From: Pseudomonas azotoformans
GTDB taxonomy: Bacteria; Pseudomonadota; Gammaproteobacteria; Pseudomonadales; Pseudomonadaceae
Assembly (NCBI RefSeq): GCF_900103345.1
Contig: NZ_LT629702.1
Span: forward strand, 62,001-126,000
Direction: 5' to 3'
DNA: 64,000 bases
A model generated the notes under the pieces. It had not been told where the DNA came from. It worked only from the letters and a program-made list of their open reading frames with translations, and did no database searches. Position numbers and translations under genes: made by a program. Shown here piece by piece: positions 42,675 to 51,295 of the stretch. Position 1 is the first letter of the stretch. Every line of letters begins with the position of its first letter.

Positions 42675-43873
42675 GAGTTGGCCTCCGAGGTTTGCGCCTG
42701 CCGGGCGGGGAGGGAAACCGGTTTGTGTTGAGCCTTGGCTTCACGCTTGAAAGCATTGAGGGTGGCCAGGGCGGTGCGCTTGGTCCAGATCAGCAGGCCG
42801 CTCAACACCATCATGCTCATGATCAGGCCGAAGAAGGCCCAGATCAGCTTGATCCAGATCCCGCCGAAATCGCCGGTGTGCAGCGGGCGCATGGATTCGG
42901 TGACGAACTCCAGCTTGGAGCGGTCGGACAGCAGGTGCGCCGCAGCCACTTCACCGTCGTAGGGGTTGATCTGTGCGGTCTGGAACATCAACGGGTACCA
43001 GCCGCGCCCGCCGATCTGCAGGTGGCTGTAGGCATTCAGCGGCAGGCTGATGAAACTCGCCTCCAGGCCCGGAATGCGCTGGGTGGCGATCTTGATCGCC
43101 TCGTCCACCGGAATCATGGGGGCCGGCACGCCGGGCGCCGACATCGGCACCTTCTCCCGTGCAATCACGGGGATGACCGGTTCGGTGGAAATCGAAATCT
43201 GGTTGTCGCCCAAGATCGCCCGGATCAGGAACCAGATGCCGGTGACCGAGATCACCGCAATGAACCAGATCGACCAGATACCGCTCAAGCGGTGGAAGTC
43301 CCCCCAGAAAATCCGCGCGCCGTGGCGGATACGCAGGGTCGGGCGCAGGAAGCCCTTCCAGAACCGCTTGTACACCACCAGCCCCGTGACCAGCGACGCC
43401 AGCAGCGGGATGCCGAGTGCCGACACCAGGTACCAGCCCCAGCTGTAGCCATTGGTGAAGGGCACCAGCCACCAGCCATGCAGGGCGCGAGTGAATTGCT
43501 GGAAGTTGAAGGACGGGCTGATGCCCTGGATCGCCCCGGTGTACGGGTTGACGTAGACCTCCACCGAGCGTCCGTCGGGGTAGCTGAGGTCGACGCTCAA
43601 GGCAAAGTGCGATTCGTCGGGGCGGCTGATCGACTGCACGTACACCTGGGGTTCATCGCGCTTGATGGCGGCGATCACCTGGTCGTAGCTCAGCGGTTCG
43701 GCATCGTCCGAGGGCTTGCTCGCACGGATATCCGGGTTGGCCAGCCAGACGATCTCCTGGCTGACCACCGCCAGGGTGCCGGTGACGCAGACGATCAGTA
43801 CAAAGAACCAGATAGGCAATGCCAGCCAGCTATGTACGAGAAACCAGAGTTTGGAGCGTGACTTCTTCGACAT
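42671..43873 (-). CDS. fpvG: Ferripyoverdine reductase FpvG (PepSY-TM family)
   Basis: A 400-residue inner-membrane protein with four main helices (about 12-37, 145-170, 198-220, 345-368) and PepSY periplasmic segments. Conserved His residues lie in the helices (FLVHSWLALP, ALHGWWLVP, DFHRLSGIWS, MRPLHTGDFGGIW), as expected for a haem-bearing or electron-transferring reductase. It reduces Fe3+ in pyoverdine in the periplasm so the siderophore can be recycled. It is the first gene of the operon. Confidence 0.88.
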   Translation of the reverse strand: MSKKSRSKLWFLVHSWLALPIWFFVLIVCVTGTLAVVSQEIVWLANPDIRASKPSDDAEPLSYDQVIAAIKRDEPQVYVQSISRPDESHFALSVDLSYPDGRSVEVYVNPYTGAIQGISPSFNFQQFTRALHGWWLVPFTNGYSWGWYLVSALGIPLLASLVTGLVVYKRFWKGFLRPTLRIRHGARIFWGDFHRLSGIWSIWFIAVISVTGIWFLIRAILGDNQISISTEPVIPVIAREKVPMSAPGVPAPMIPVDEAIKIATQRIPGLEASFISLPLNAYSHLQIGGRGWYPLMFQTAQINPYDGEVAAAHLLSDRSKLEFVTESMRPLHTGDFGGIWIKLIWAFFGLIMSMMVLSGLLIWTKRTALATLNAFKREAKAQHKPVSLPARQAQTSEANS

Positions 43874-43969
43874 GTGAATGAGGGTCTTGATCGGAGAGGG
43901 GCAGTGCAGGCCCGGAAAAGGCCAGTCGTAGCTTTTGCTGACGCGACAGGCTGTATCTAAGTTAAGACG

Positions 43970-43986
43970 GATGAGAATGAGAAATC
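43970..43986 (-). promoter_or_regulatory. Candidate Fur site before fpvG
   Basis: GATGAGAATGAGAAATC on the plus strand contains two GAGAAT/GATAAT-like hexamers and lies about 97 bases upstream of fpvG. No clear PvdS promoter (TAAAT-N16/17-CGT) is visible, although TAGGG-N16-CGT overlaps this spot. The 288-base gap to leuC otherwise shows nothing certain. Confidence 0.4.
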
Positions 43987-44161
43987 CCTAAGGCGGATAT
44001 GAAAGAAAATGTTTCAGGTTCACATTCACAGCGTTTTATTGCCTTGATCGAACACGAAACATGTTCCAAGCCATCACCCAGGCGCCATTGATGGGGTGGG
44101 GCGGCTGCGTAGGATGGGCGCATACCGTTGAGCGAGCGCCTACAAAAGTGAGTCCAGAAAA

Positions 44162-45580
44162 ATGACTGCCCGAACCCTCTACGACAAACACATCGATTCC
44201 CACACGGTGTGCCCCCTGGATGACCAGGGCCATGTGCTGCTTTATATCGACCGCCAGGTGATCAACGAATACACCAGCCCCCAGGCCTTCAGCGGCTTGC
44301 GTGAGGCCGGGCGCAACGTGTGGCGCCCAGGCACGGCGCTGGCCGTGGTCGACCATGTGAACCCCACCACGCCCAAGCGCATCGCGGCGATGCCCGACGC
44401 AGGCGGGGCGCGGCAGGTGTCCTACCTGGCGGAGAACTGCCGGGACTTCGGCATCGAGCTGCTGGACATCCTCGACAAACGCCAGGGCATCGAACACGTG
44501 ATCGCCCCGGAGCAGGGCTTTATCCTGCCAGGCATGGTGATTGCCGCCGGTGACAGCCACACCACCACCTACGGTGCCCTCGGTGCCTTCGGCTTTGGCA
44601 TCGGCACCTCGGAGATCGAACACCTGCTGGCTTCGCAGACCCTGGTCTACAAGCGCCTGAAGACGATGCGCGTGAGCGTGGACGGCGACCTGGCGCCAGG
44701 CCTGACGTCCAAGGACGTGATCATGGCGCTGATCGGCAAGATCGGCGCCTCCGGTGCCACCGGCTATGCCATCGAGTTTCGTGGTTCCACCATTGATGCG
44801 CTGAGCGTCGAGGCGCGCATGACCATCTGCAACATGGCGGTGGAGGCGGGCGCGCGGGGTGCGTTCATGGCGCCGGACGAAAAAGTCTTCGCCTACCTCA
44901 AGGGCAAGCCGCGCGCGCCGAAAGGCTCGCTGTGGGACCAGGCGCTGGTGGGCTGGCGCCAACTGCACTCGGACGCCGATGCGGTGTTCGACCAGGAAGT
45001 GCACCTGGACGCCACCACCCTGGAACCCATGGTCACCTGGGGCACCAGCCCCGACCAGGCCGCGCCCATCGGCGCCCGCGTGCCCGACCCGCAGGACGTC
45101 AGCGACCTGATCCTGCGCCAGGACATGCGCCGCGCCCTCAACTACATGGGCCTGGAAGCCGGTATGCCGCTGAGCGAGATCGTCATCAGCCATGCCTTCA
45201 TCGGCTCCTGCACCAACGCCCGCATCGAAGACCTGCGCGACGCCGCCAGCGTGGTGCGCGGCAAGCGCGTCGCTGAACACGTGCGGGCGATGATCGTGCC
45301 GGGCTCCACCGAGGTGCGTGACCAGGCTGAAGCCGAAGGCCTGGCGGCGATCTTTATCGACGCCGGCTTTGAATGGCGCCAGTCGGGTTGCTCGATGTGC
45401 CTGGCGATGAACGACGACGTGCTCGCCCCCGGCGACCGCTGCGCGTCCAGCACCAACCGCAACTTCGAAGGCCGCCAGGGCGCTGGCGCACGCACCCACC
45501 TGATGAGCCCGGCGATGGTCGCCGCCGCTGCGATTACCGGCCGCCTTACTGATATCCGCCACTTTGGAGCGCGCCCATGA
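44162..45580 (+). CDS. Aconitase-family dehydratase large subunit (LeuC paralogue)
   Basis: A 472-residue homologue of isopropylmalate isomerase large subunit. Catalytic and Fe-S features are intact: AAGDSHTTTYGALGAFGFGIGTSEIEH (about 128-154), GSCTNARIEDLRDAA (first cluster Cys) and GCSMCLAMN (two further Cys). It is divergent from the biosynthetic pseudomonad LeuC I know (KTLYDKLWDSH...), and it is linked not to leuB but to a dicarboxylate carrier and LysR. A side role as a citraconate or maleate hydratase is plausible. The start is ATG 44162. Confidence 0.88.
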   Translation: MTARTLYDKHIDSHTVCPLDDQGHVLLYIDRQVINEYTSPQAFSGLREAGRNVWRPGTALAVVDHVNPTTPKRIAAMPDAGGARQVSYLAENCRDFGIELLDILDKRQGIEHVIAPEQGFILPGMVIAAGDSHTTTYGALGAFGFGIGTSEIEHLLASQTLVYKRLKTMRVSVDGDLAPGLTSKDVIMALIGKIGASGATGYAIEFRGSTIDALSVEARMTICNMAVEAGARGAFMAPDEKVFAYLKGKPRAPKGSLWDQALVGWRQLHSDADAVFDQEVHLDATTLEPMVTWGTSPDQAAPIGARVPDPQDVSDLILRQDMRRALNYMGLEAGMPLSEIVISHAFIGSCTNARIEDLRDAASVVRGKRVAEHVRAMIVPGSTEVRDQAEAEGLAAIFIDAGFEWRQSGCSMCLAMNDDVLAPGDRCASSTNRNFEGRQGAGARTHLMSPAMVAAAAITGRLTDIRHFGARP

Positions 45581-46191
45581 GCCTGCAACCCTTCACCCTG
45601 GTCACCGGCAAGGCCGCGCCGATGCTGGCGGCCAATATCGATACCGATGTGATCATGCCCAAACAGTTTCTCAAGGGCATCGACCGCAGCGGCCTGGACC
45701 GGGGGCTGTTCTTCGACCTGCGTTTCTTGGCGTCCGGCGAGCCCAACCCCGAGTTCGTGTTGAACCAGCCGGCCTGGCAGGGCGCGAGTTTCATGGTGGT
45801 CGGGCCGAACTTCGGCTGCGGTTCCAGCCGGGAGCACGCGGTATGGGGCTTGAAGCAGATGGGCATCCGCGCGCTGATCGGCAGCAGCTTTGCCGGGATT
45901 TTCTATGACAATTGCCAGCGCAACGGGGTGTTGTTGATCACCTTGGACGAGGCGGTGTTGCAGCAGCTGGGCAAGACCGTCAGCCAGGCGGACCAGGCGC
46001 ATATCAGTGTCGACCTTGAAGCCCAGCAGATCCATTTGGCGGATGGCCAGGTGATCCCGTTCCAGATCGATAGCCTGCGCAAGACTGCGTTGTTGCTGGG
46101 CCTGGATGCCATCGGCAGCACCTTGCAACGCAGTGACGAGATCAGGGCTTTCGAACGCCGGCACCTGCAAGCCAACCCCTGGCTCAACTGA
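45577..46191 (+). CDS. Aconitase-family dehydratase small subunit (LeuD paralogue)
   Basis: A 204-residue swivel-domain subunit: FTLVTGKAAPMLAANIDTDVIMPKQFLK at the N-terminus and GPNFGCGSSREHAVWGLKQMGIRALIGSSFA (about 73-103), the substrate-recognition loop. The start overlaps the large-subunit stop by 4 bases, so a 1:1 heterodimer forms. A long-arm REPIN follows. Confidence 0.88.
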   Translation: MSLQPFTLVTGKAAPMLAANIDTDVIMPKQFLKGIDRSGLDRGLFFDLRFLASGEPNPEFVLNQPAWQGASFMVVGPNFGCGSSREHAVWGLKQMGIRALIGSSFAGIFYDNCQRNGVLLITLDEAVLQQLGKTVSQADQAHISVDLEAQQIHLADGQVIPFQIDSLRKTALLLGLDAIGSTLQRSDEIRAFERRHLQANPWLN

Positions 46192-46204
46192 CCCACTTGA
46201 ATCC

Positions 46205-46329
46205 AAATGTGGGAGGGGCGGTGCGACGGTTCGACTTGCCCCCGATTGCAGAGTGTCAGTCACTCAAAAGTTGACTGACCCATCGCCATCGGGGGCAAGT
46301 CGAACCGTCGCACCGCCCCTCCCACATTT
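46205..46329. repeat. REPIN, long-arm variant, second copy
   Basis: The same architecture as 2462-2587, but the inserted arm segment reads GACGGTTCG on the left and CGAACCGTC on the right, compared with GACGACTCG and CGAGTCGTC in the first copy. Both copies keep full pairing despite the differences. Confidence 0.9.
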
Positions 46330-46347
46330 TTATCCGGATCATACCGC

Positions 46348-47262
46348 TTAGATTGAGAGCCCCTTGAAGTGCTCCTGCAAAAACTCCACGCAGGCCCGCA
46401 GCTTCCCGGAATACGCCAACCGTGTCGGGTACACCGCCCACACGTTGGCACTCTGGGTATAACCGTGCAGTAGTTGCACGAGCTTGCCTTGCTCCAGCAG
46501 CGGCTTCACATCCCACATCGAACGCAGCAGCACCCCGCGCCCATCCAACGCCCACTGCAACACAATCTCGCCATTGTTCGATGACAGCGGCCCACGCACG
46601 CGCACGCTTTCCTGGGTGCCGTCGCGCTCCAGGTTCCAGATGCCGAACGCATTATCACGCTCTTTGAGCACCAGGCAGTCGTGCTGCTCCAGGTCGCTCA
46701 ACTGTTGCGGTGTGCCGCGTCGCTCCAGATAAGCCGGGGCGGCGCACAGTACGCGGCGGTTGCTCACCAGGCGGCGGCCGATGTGCTGGCCGGGGATGTC
46801 ATCGCCTACGCGGATCTCCAGGTCGAAGCCTTCGCTGACGATATCCACCACGCGGTCGAACAGGTCCAGGCGGATTTCCAGGTCCGGGTAGTGCTCTGCC
46901 AGTAACGACAGGGCGGGGGCCACATGGTTGCGACCGAAGCCGAAGCTGCTGCACAAATGCAGGTGGCCACGCGGGCTGTCATGGGCGTCGGAGAGTTCGT
47001 CGCAGAGATGCTGGAAGTCTTCGAGGATACGCACCGCCCAGCGCTGCACCCGTTCACCGTCTTCGGTCAGGGCGATGCGCCGGCTGGTGCGATGCAACAG
47101 GCGGGTGGCCAGGGTGGTTTCGAGGATCTGGATGCGCTTGCTGACATACGCCGGCGACAAGCCCAGCTCATCGGCGGCCGCAGCGAAGCCGGCCTTGCGG
47201 ATCACGGTCAGGAACACCCGCAGGTCTTCGGGTAGGGGCACGGTATCTTTCTTGTTAGTCAT
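46348..47262 (-). CDS. LysR family regulator (DmlR-like)
   Basis: A 304-residue regulator with an N-terminal winged helix (LPEDLRVFLTVIRKAGFAAAADELGLSPAYVSKRIQILE) and effector domain from about 95. ATG 47262 (MTNKKDT) is chosen; an upstream start adds 13 unlikely residues. It sits downstream of and on the same strand as a dctA-like gene and next to leuCD-like genes. DmlR regulates D-malate use in E. coli, which fits this context. Confidence 0.88.
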   Translation of the reverse strand: MTNKKDTVPLPEDLRVFLTVIRKAGFAAAADELGLSPAYVSKRIQILETTLATRLLHRTSRRIALTEDGERVQRWAVRILEDFQHLCDELSDAHDSPRGHLHLCSSFGFGRNHVAPALSLLAEHYPDLEIRLDLFDRVVDIVSEGFDLEIRVGDDIPGQHIGRRLVSNRRVLCAAPAYLERRGTPQQLSDLEQHDCLVLKERDNAFGIWNLERDGTQESVRVRGPLSSNNGEIVLQWALDGRGVLLRSMWDVKPLLEQGKLVQLLHGYTQSANVWAVYPTRLAYSGKLRACVEFLQEHFKGLSI

Positions 47263-47340
47263 CACAAACAGGGCTGGCGGCATGAGCCGCCAGAATAGCA
47301 CCGGTTGGGCGCGTCTTCCGGCACGCCCAGGTGTTGTCGA

Positions 47341-48645
47341 TTATTCGGCGGCGACCTTGGCTTGAGCCGCCGCCCGAGCATGGCGGCCACGCTTGAGAGC
47401 GATGGGCGCCATTTTTTCGCGGTCCAGTTCACCTTCCCAGGCGGCTACCACCAGCGCAGCCACGGCGTTGCCGATGATATTGGTCAGCGAACGGCATTCG
47501 GCCATGAAACGGTCGATGCCGAGGATCAGCACCATCGCCGCCACCGGCACGGTCGGCACCACCGCCAGGCTGGCGGCCAGTGCCACGAACCCTGCGCCAA
47601 CCACCGCGCCCGCGCCCTTGGACGTGAGCATGGCCACCGCCAGCAAGGTCAGTTGCTGCTCCAGCGGCAGATCAATGTTGGTGGCCTGGGCCAGGAACAG
47701 CACCGCCAGGGTCATATAGATGTTGGTGCCGTCCAGGTTGAAGGTGTAGCCGGTCGGCACCACGATGCCCACCACGCCTTTGGAGGCGCCCAGGCTTTCG
47801 AGTTTCTGGATCAACTGCGGCAACGCCGATTCCGACGAACTGGTGCCCAGCACGATCAACAGTTCCGACTTGATGTAGCCCATCAACTTGAAAATGCTGA
47901 ACCCGGCGTAGCGGGCAATGCTGCCCAGCACCACCGCCACAAAGAAAAACGCGGTGATATAGAAGGTGCCCACGAGCTTCAGCAGCGGCAGCAACGAACC
48001 CACCCCGTATTTGCCGATGGTGAACGCGATGGCACCGAAGGCCCCGATCGGTGCGACCCGGCTGATGATGCCGACGATGCGGAAGAACACTTCGCTGGCC
48101 TGGTTGACCACACCCACCAGTGGCCGGCCCTTTTCACCGACCATCACCAGGCCCACGCCAAACAGTACGGAGACGAACAGCACCGGCAGGATTTCGCCCT
48201 TGGAGAACGCATCGAAGAAGGTTGCTGGGATCACGTGCAACAGGAACCCGGTGATGCCTTCGCCATGTTCAGCCTGGCCGACGAAGTTGGCGATGGCCGA
48301 ACTGTCGAGGGTCTTCACATCGATATTGAAGCCCACGCCCGGATGCAACAGGTGCGCGGCGAGCATGCCGATCAACAAGGCGATGGTCGAGACTATTTCA
48401 AAGTACAGCAGCGCCTTGCCGCCGACCCGGCCCACCTGTTTCACGTCGTGCATGCTGGTGATGCCGGACACCACCGTGCAGAAGATGATCGGGCCGATGA
48501 TCATCTTGATCAGCTTGATAAAACCGTCGCCAAGGGGCTTTAGGTCGACGCCGATCTGCGGCCATTGATGGCCGATCAACACGCCCAGCGCGATAGCGAT
48601 CAGCACCTGGATATACAGGGTTCCCAGCAGTTTTCTGATTGTCAT
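47341..48645 (-). CDS. dctA: C4-dicarboxylate:cation symporter (DctA-like)
   Basis: A 434-residue DAACS-family inner-membrane protein. The hairpin and signature segments are present: [20 protein letters not shown] (about 267-286), [30 protein letters not shown] and [19 protein letters not shown]. It takes up succinate, fumarate or malate with protons or sodium. It may be a paralogue of the main DctA given its neighbours; the symbol is by family. Confidence 0.88.
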   Translation of the reverse strand: MTIRKLLGTLYIQVLIAIALGVLIGHQWPQIGVDLKPLGDGFIKLIKMIIGPIIFCTVVSGITSMHDVKQVGRVGGKALLYFEIVSTIALLIGMLAAHLLHPGVGFNIDVKTLDSSAIANFVGQAEHGEGITGFLLHVIPATFFDAFSKGEILPVLFVSVLFGVGLVMVGEKGRPLVGVVNQASEVFFRIVGIISRVAPIGAFGAIAFTIGKYGVGSLLPLLKLVGTFYITAFFFVAVVLGSIARYAGFSIFKLMGYIKSELLIVLGTSSSESALPQLIQKLESLGASKGVVGIVVPTGYTFNLDGTNIYMTLAVLFLAQATNIDLPLEQQLTLLAVAMLTSKGAGAVVGAGFVALAASLAVVPTVPVAAMVLILGIDRFMAECRSLTNIIGNAVAALVVAAWEGELDREKMAPIALKRGRHARAAAQAKVAAE

Positions 48646-48745
48646 TGTTATTATCTCGAGACGTTGTTTTGGGCAAAGCGAACCCGTCGCAGGCCATTGG
48701 CAGCCTGCGAGGCGGGTGGATCAGGTCACGGGGTTACAGCGTTGC

Positions 48746-49621
48746 TCAGCGAAGGAAGGTCAGGACTTCGCCCAGCAGCAACTCAGGGGCTTCTTCAGCA
48801 ATGTAATGGCCGGCCGGCAGGGCCTTGCCACGCACGTCGGTGGCGACTTTCTGCCACTCCTTGAGCGGCTCGAAACAGCGCCCGACAGTGCCTTCGGCGC
48901 CCCACATCACCAGCAACGGCAGGTTCAGGTGATTGCCGGTGTCGATGTCCGCCTGGTCGTGCTCGAGGTCGATGCCGGCGGCAGCCCGGTAGTCCTCGCA
49001 GATGCCGGTAGCGGCACCCGGCAGTTTCAGGCAACGCAGGTATTCGGCGAAGGCCTCATCGGTGAACGGCTTGAGCCCGGCACTGCGGCTGCCCATCACG
49101 CTGCGCAGGTACAGTTCCGGGTTGCTTTCGATCAAGGCTTCCGGCAACGGTGCCGGACGGATCAGGAAGAACCAGTGCCAGTAGGCGCGGGCGAAGGCTT
49201 CGTCGGTCTGCGCGTACATCGACAGGGTCGGGGCGATGTCCAGCAGCACCATGCGTTGCACGGCGGCCGGGTGGTCCAGGGCCATGCGATGGGCCACGCG
49301 CGCGCCACGGTCGTGGGCCAGCAGCGAGAACGTGTCGAAGCCCAGCGTCTGCATCAGCTCGACGCCGTCCCGGGCCATTTCGCGTTTCGAGTAGTTCGTG
49401 TGGTGGTCATTGGCCGGTGGTTTGCTGCTGTCGCCATAGCCGCGCAGGTCGGCGGCCACCACGGTGAAGTGTTCAGCCAGTTGCTCGGCGATTTTGTGCC
49501 AGATGACGTGGGTTTGCGGATGCCCGTGCAACAGGAGCAGACCGGGACCTGTACCACCTTTGCGGTAGCTGATGTCCACGCCGTTGACGTGGCACTGGTC
49601 TTTCTGGAATCCGGCGAACAT
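48746..49621 (-). CDS. Alpha/beta hydrolase, fluoroacetate dehalogenase-like
   Basis: A 291-residue hydrolase. Active-site residues line up with fluoroacetate dehalogenase: nucleophile D104 in AHDRGARVAHRMALDHP, R105 and R108 for the carboxylate, D128, H149-W150 and Y211 for the fluoride pocket, H272 in AGHYIAEE. HGHPQTH near residue 32 is the oxyanion loop. AAGGAGTC just before ATG 49621 fixes the start. It may release halide from haloacetate or cleave an ester; activity is inferred. Confidence 0.85.
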   Translation of the reverse strand: MFAGFQKDQCHVNGVDISYRKGGTGPGLLLLHGHPQTHVIWHKIAEQLAEHFTVVAADLRGYGDSSKPPANDHHTNYSKREMARDGVELMQTLGFDTFSLLAHDRGARVAHRMALDHPAAVQRMVLLDIAPTLSMYAQTDEAFARAYWHWFFLIRPAPLPEALIESNPELYLRSVMGSRSAGLKPFTDEAFAEYLRCLKLPGAATGICEDYRAAAGIDLEHDQADIDTGNHLNLPLLVMWGAEGTVGRCFEPLKEWQKVATDVRGKALPAGHYIAEEAPELLLGEVLTFLR

Positions 49622-49711
49622 GGAATGACTCCTTGTGATGAGTGCGTGCATCCTGGAATCACGGGGCGTTCGGGGCAAGGGCGAAAACGTGGAGGGCGGG
49701 TTCATGAAGTG

Positions 49712-49814
49712 TGATGTTGGAGCGAGCTCGTTCGCGAAAAACGCCACTACATTGAGTGCATTCAGGATGCTGGCGTTATCGTTGACATTCTTCGCGAGCA
49801 AGCTCGCTCCTACA
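49712..49814. repeat. REP-family inverted repeat, second family (GGAGCGAGC type)
   Basis: Arms TTGGAGCGAGCTCGTTCGCGAA (left) and TTCGCGAGCAAGCTCGCTCC (right) with an inner AACGCCA/TGGCGTT repeat. This family differs from the GTGGGAGG REPs elsewhere in the window. It lies between the VOC and dehalogenase-like genes. Confidence 0.85.
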
Positions 49815-49819
49815 GAGGG

Positions 49820-50281
49820 TTAGCCTTGCTGGAACAGGGCCTCGGCACGTTTGCGGATCTGCGCTTCGGTCAGGTCTTCCTTGTGGGTGGCCACGAACCA
49901 CACATGCCCGAATGGATCCTTCAGCGTGCCGGAGCGGTCGCCGTAAAACTGGTCCTTCGGTTCGGAAATCGCAGTCCCCCCAGCGGCAATGGCTTGTCTG
50001 TACTGGGCGTCGACGTCATTTACGTACAGATGTATACCGACGCTGGTGTGCCCATCGCGTGGGCTGCCGAACGCGCTTTCATCGCAGGGTGAGCCGAGCA
50101 TGATCGGTGAATCGCCGATGCGCAGTTCAGCATGGCCGACCTTGCCGTCGGGCATGTCCAGGCGCATGACTTCGATGGCGCCAAAGGCTTTCTTGTAGAA
50201 CTCGATGGCTTCGGCGGCTTTTTCGACGCCCAGGTAGGGCGTGATGTTGTGGAAGCCCTCTGGAACAGATTTAACGCTCAT
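49820..50281 (-). CDS. VOC family protein (PhnB/glyoxalase-like)
   Basis: A 153-residue single-chain protein with paired beta-alpha-beta-beta-beta modules: ITPYLGVEKAAEAIEFYKKAFGAIEVMR (about 13-40) and VNDVDAQYRQAIAAGGTAISEPKDQFYGDRSGTLKDPFGHVWFVATH. It is of the PhnB-like group; the true enzymatic role is unknown. The start follows a GGAGAA site. Confidence 0.88.
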   Translation of the reverse strand: MSVKSVPEGFHNITPYLGVEKAAEAIEFYKKAFGAIEVMRLDMPDGKVGHAELRIGDSPIMLGSPCDESAFGSPRDGHTSVGIHLYVNDVDAQYRQAIAAGGTAISEPKDQFYGDRSGTLKDPFGHVWFVATHKEDLTEAQIRKRAEALFQQG

Positions 50282-50380
50282 ATCGTTCTCCTTGATTGTG
50301 GTTGTGGAGGGACGGCCTTTTCACTATAGGCCACGTATCGCATGGCCTGTGGGTCGCCGACGAGGTGTCGGGTTCGCCGG

Positions 50381-50830
50381 TCATGCATGGGGTGTCGGTT
50401 CTAGCAATTGCGCCCCCGGCCCACGGTCACCCAGTTGATCATCCTGATTGCGCAACGGGCACGCTTCCAGCGACAAACACCCACAACCAATACAGCCATT
50501 GAGCTTGTCGCGCAGCAACATCAGCTTGTTGATGCGCTCATCCAGGTCTTGCCGCCACAGCGCGGACAAACGCTCCCAATCCTGGGCGTCGGGCGTGCGC
50601 CCTTCCGGTAACGTCTGCAGCGCTTCACCAATGGTTGCCAGCGGAATGCCCAGGCGCTGGGCGATCTTGATCACCACCACGCGCCGCAGCACATCCCGTG
50701 GGTAACGTCGCTGGTTACCGGCATTGCGATTGCTCTTGATCAGCCCCTTGGTCTCGTAGAAGTGCAGCGCGGTGACCGCCACACCACTGCGGGCGGCCAG
50801 TTGGCCGACGGTGAGTGCCTTGTTGAGCAT
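50381..50830 (-). CDS. soxR: Redox-sensitive regulator SoxR
   Basis: A 149-residue MerR-family activator. The helix-turn-helix is at about 6-30 ([26 protein letters not shown]), then a dimerisation helix and the [2Fe-2S] cluster [12 protein letters not shown] (about 113-124, four Cys). In pseudomonads SoxR responds to redox-cycling compounds. It is divergent from an ABM-domain gene across a SoxR box. Confidence 0.96.
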   Translation of the reverse strand: MLNKALTVGQLAARSGVAVTALHFYETKGLIKSNRNAGNQRRYPRDVLRRVVVIKIAQRLGIPLATIGEALQTLPEGRTPDAQDWERLSALWRQDLDERINKLMLLRDKLNGCIGCGCLSLEACPLRNQDDQLGDRGPGAQLLEPTPHA

Positions 50831-50854
50831 AAAAACTCCAGATAAGTGCTTGAC

Positions 50855-50872
50855 CTTGACTTAACTAGAGGT
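50855..50872. promoter_or_regulatory. SoxR box
   Basis: CCTTGACTTAACTAGAGG matches 14 of 18 positions of the SoxR consensus CCTCAAGTTAACTTGAGG. The overlapping TTGACC (50851-50856) and TTAGCC (50875-50880) are 18 bases apart, the over-long spacing typical of MerR-type promoters. It drives the ABM gene to the right. Confidence 0.82.
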
Positions 50873-50929
50873 TTTAGCCTGCGTGGCATCGAATCGCAAG
50901 ATTCTGCCTACAGAGAAAGGGGAGTGTTC

Positions 50930-51295
50930 ATGCAGGTATCTGAGAAAAATCGCGGCTTCACTCAATTGATCGAGTTTCAGATCGAGCCCCGGCAACAATC
51001 TGCCCTGGTGTCAGCCCTGAGCCTTCAGAGCGAACGCCTGGCCCAAGGCCATGGCGGCTTTATCAATGCCAGTGTGCAGGTCAGCGATGACGGACGGCGG
51101 GTACTCAATTACCTGCAATGGCACTCGCGTGAAGACGGCGAGGCGGCCTTCCAGTGTTTTGAGCACGGCGAGGAAGATTTCTGGACATTGATTCGCGCCC
51201 ACCAGGCCACGGCCGTGACCTTTGGTTCGTTCCAGGTGCTGCGCAGTTTCGAGCGCAGCCACGACAACGCGTTGCACTGCCGGCTAAATGGATAG
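50930..51295 (+). CDS. Antibiotic biosynthesis monooxygenase (ABM) domain protein
   Basis: A 121-residue ferredoxin-like dimeric protein: FTQLIEFQIEPRQQSALVSAL at the N-terminus and GGFINASVQVSDDGRRVLNYLQWHSREDGEAAF in the middle. ATG 50930 has GGGGAG before it. It is the likely SoxR target. P. aeruginosa SoxR controls a similar monooxygenase (PA2274) as I recall. It probably acts on quinones or redox-active compounds. It ends 12 bases inside the convergent sfnR gene. Confidence 0.85.
   Translation: MQVSEKNRGFTQLIEFQIEPRQQSALVSALSLQSERLAQGHGGFINASVQVSDDGRRVLNYLQWHSREDGEAAFQCFEHGEEDFWTLIRAHQATAVTFGSFQVLRSFERSHDNALHCRLNG

Noticed and set aside
43874..44161. PvdS-type (iron-starvation) promoter before fpvG
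   Set aside because: Only TAGGG-N16-CGT is found, not TAAAT; too weak to call.
44036..45562. 508-codon antisense frame opposite the leuC paralogue
   Set aside because: A shadow frame; the opposite strand encodes an aconitase-family protein with all cluster Cys residues.
44162..46191. Assignment as the biosynthetic leuCD
   Set aside because: No leuB or asd neighbours, and the N-terminus is divergent from the usual pseudomonad LeuC; left as a paralogue without a gene symbol.
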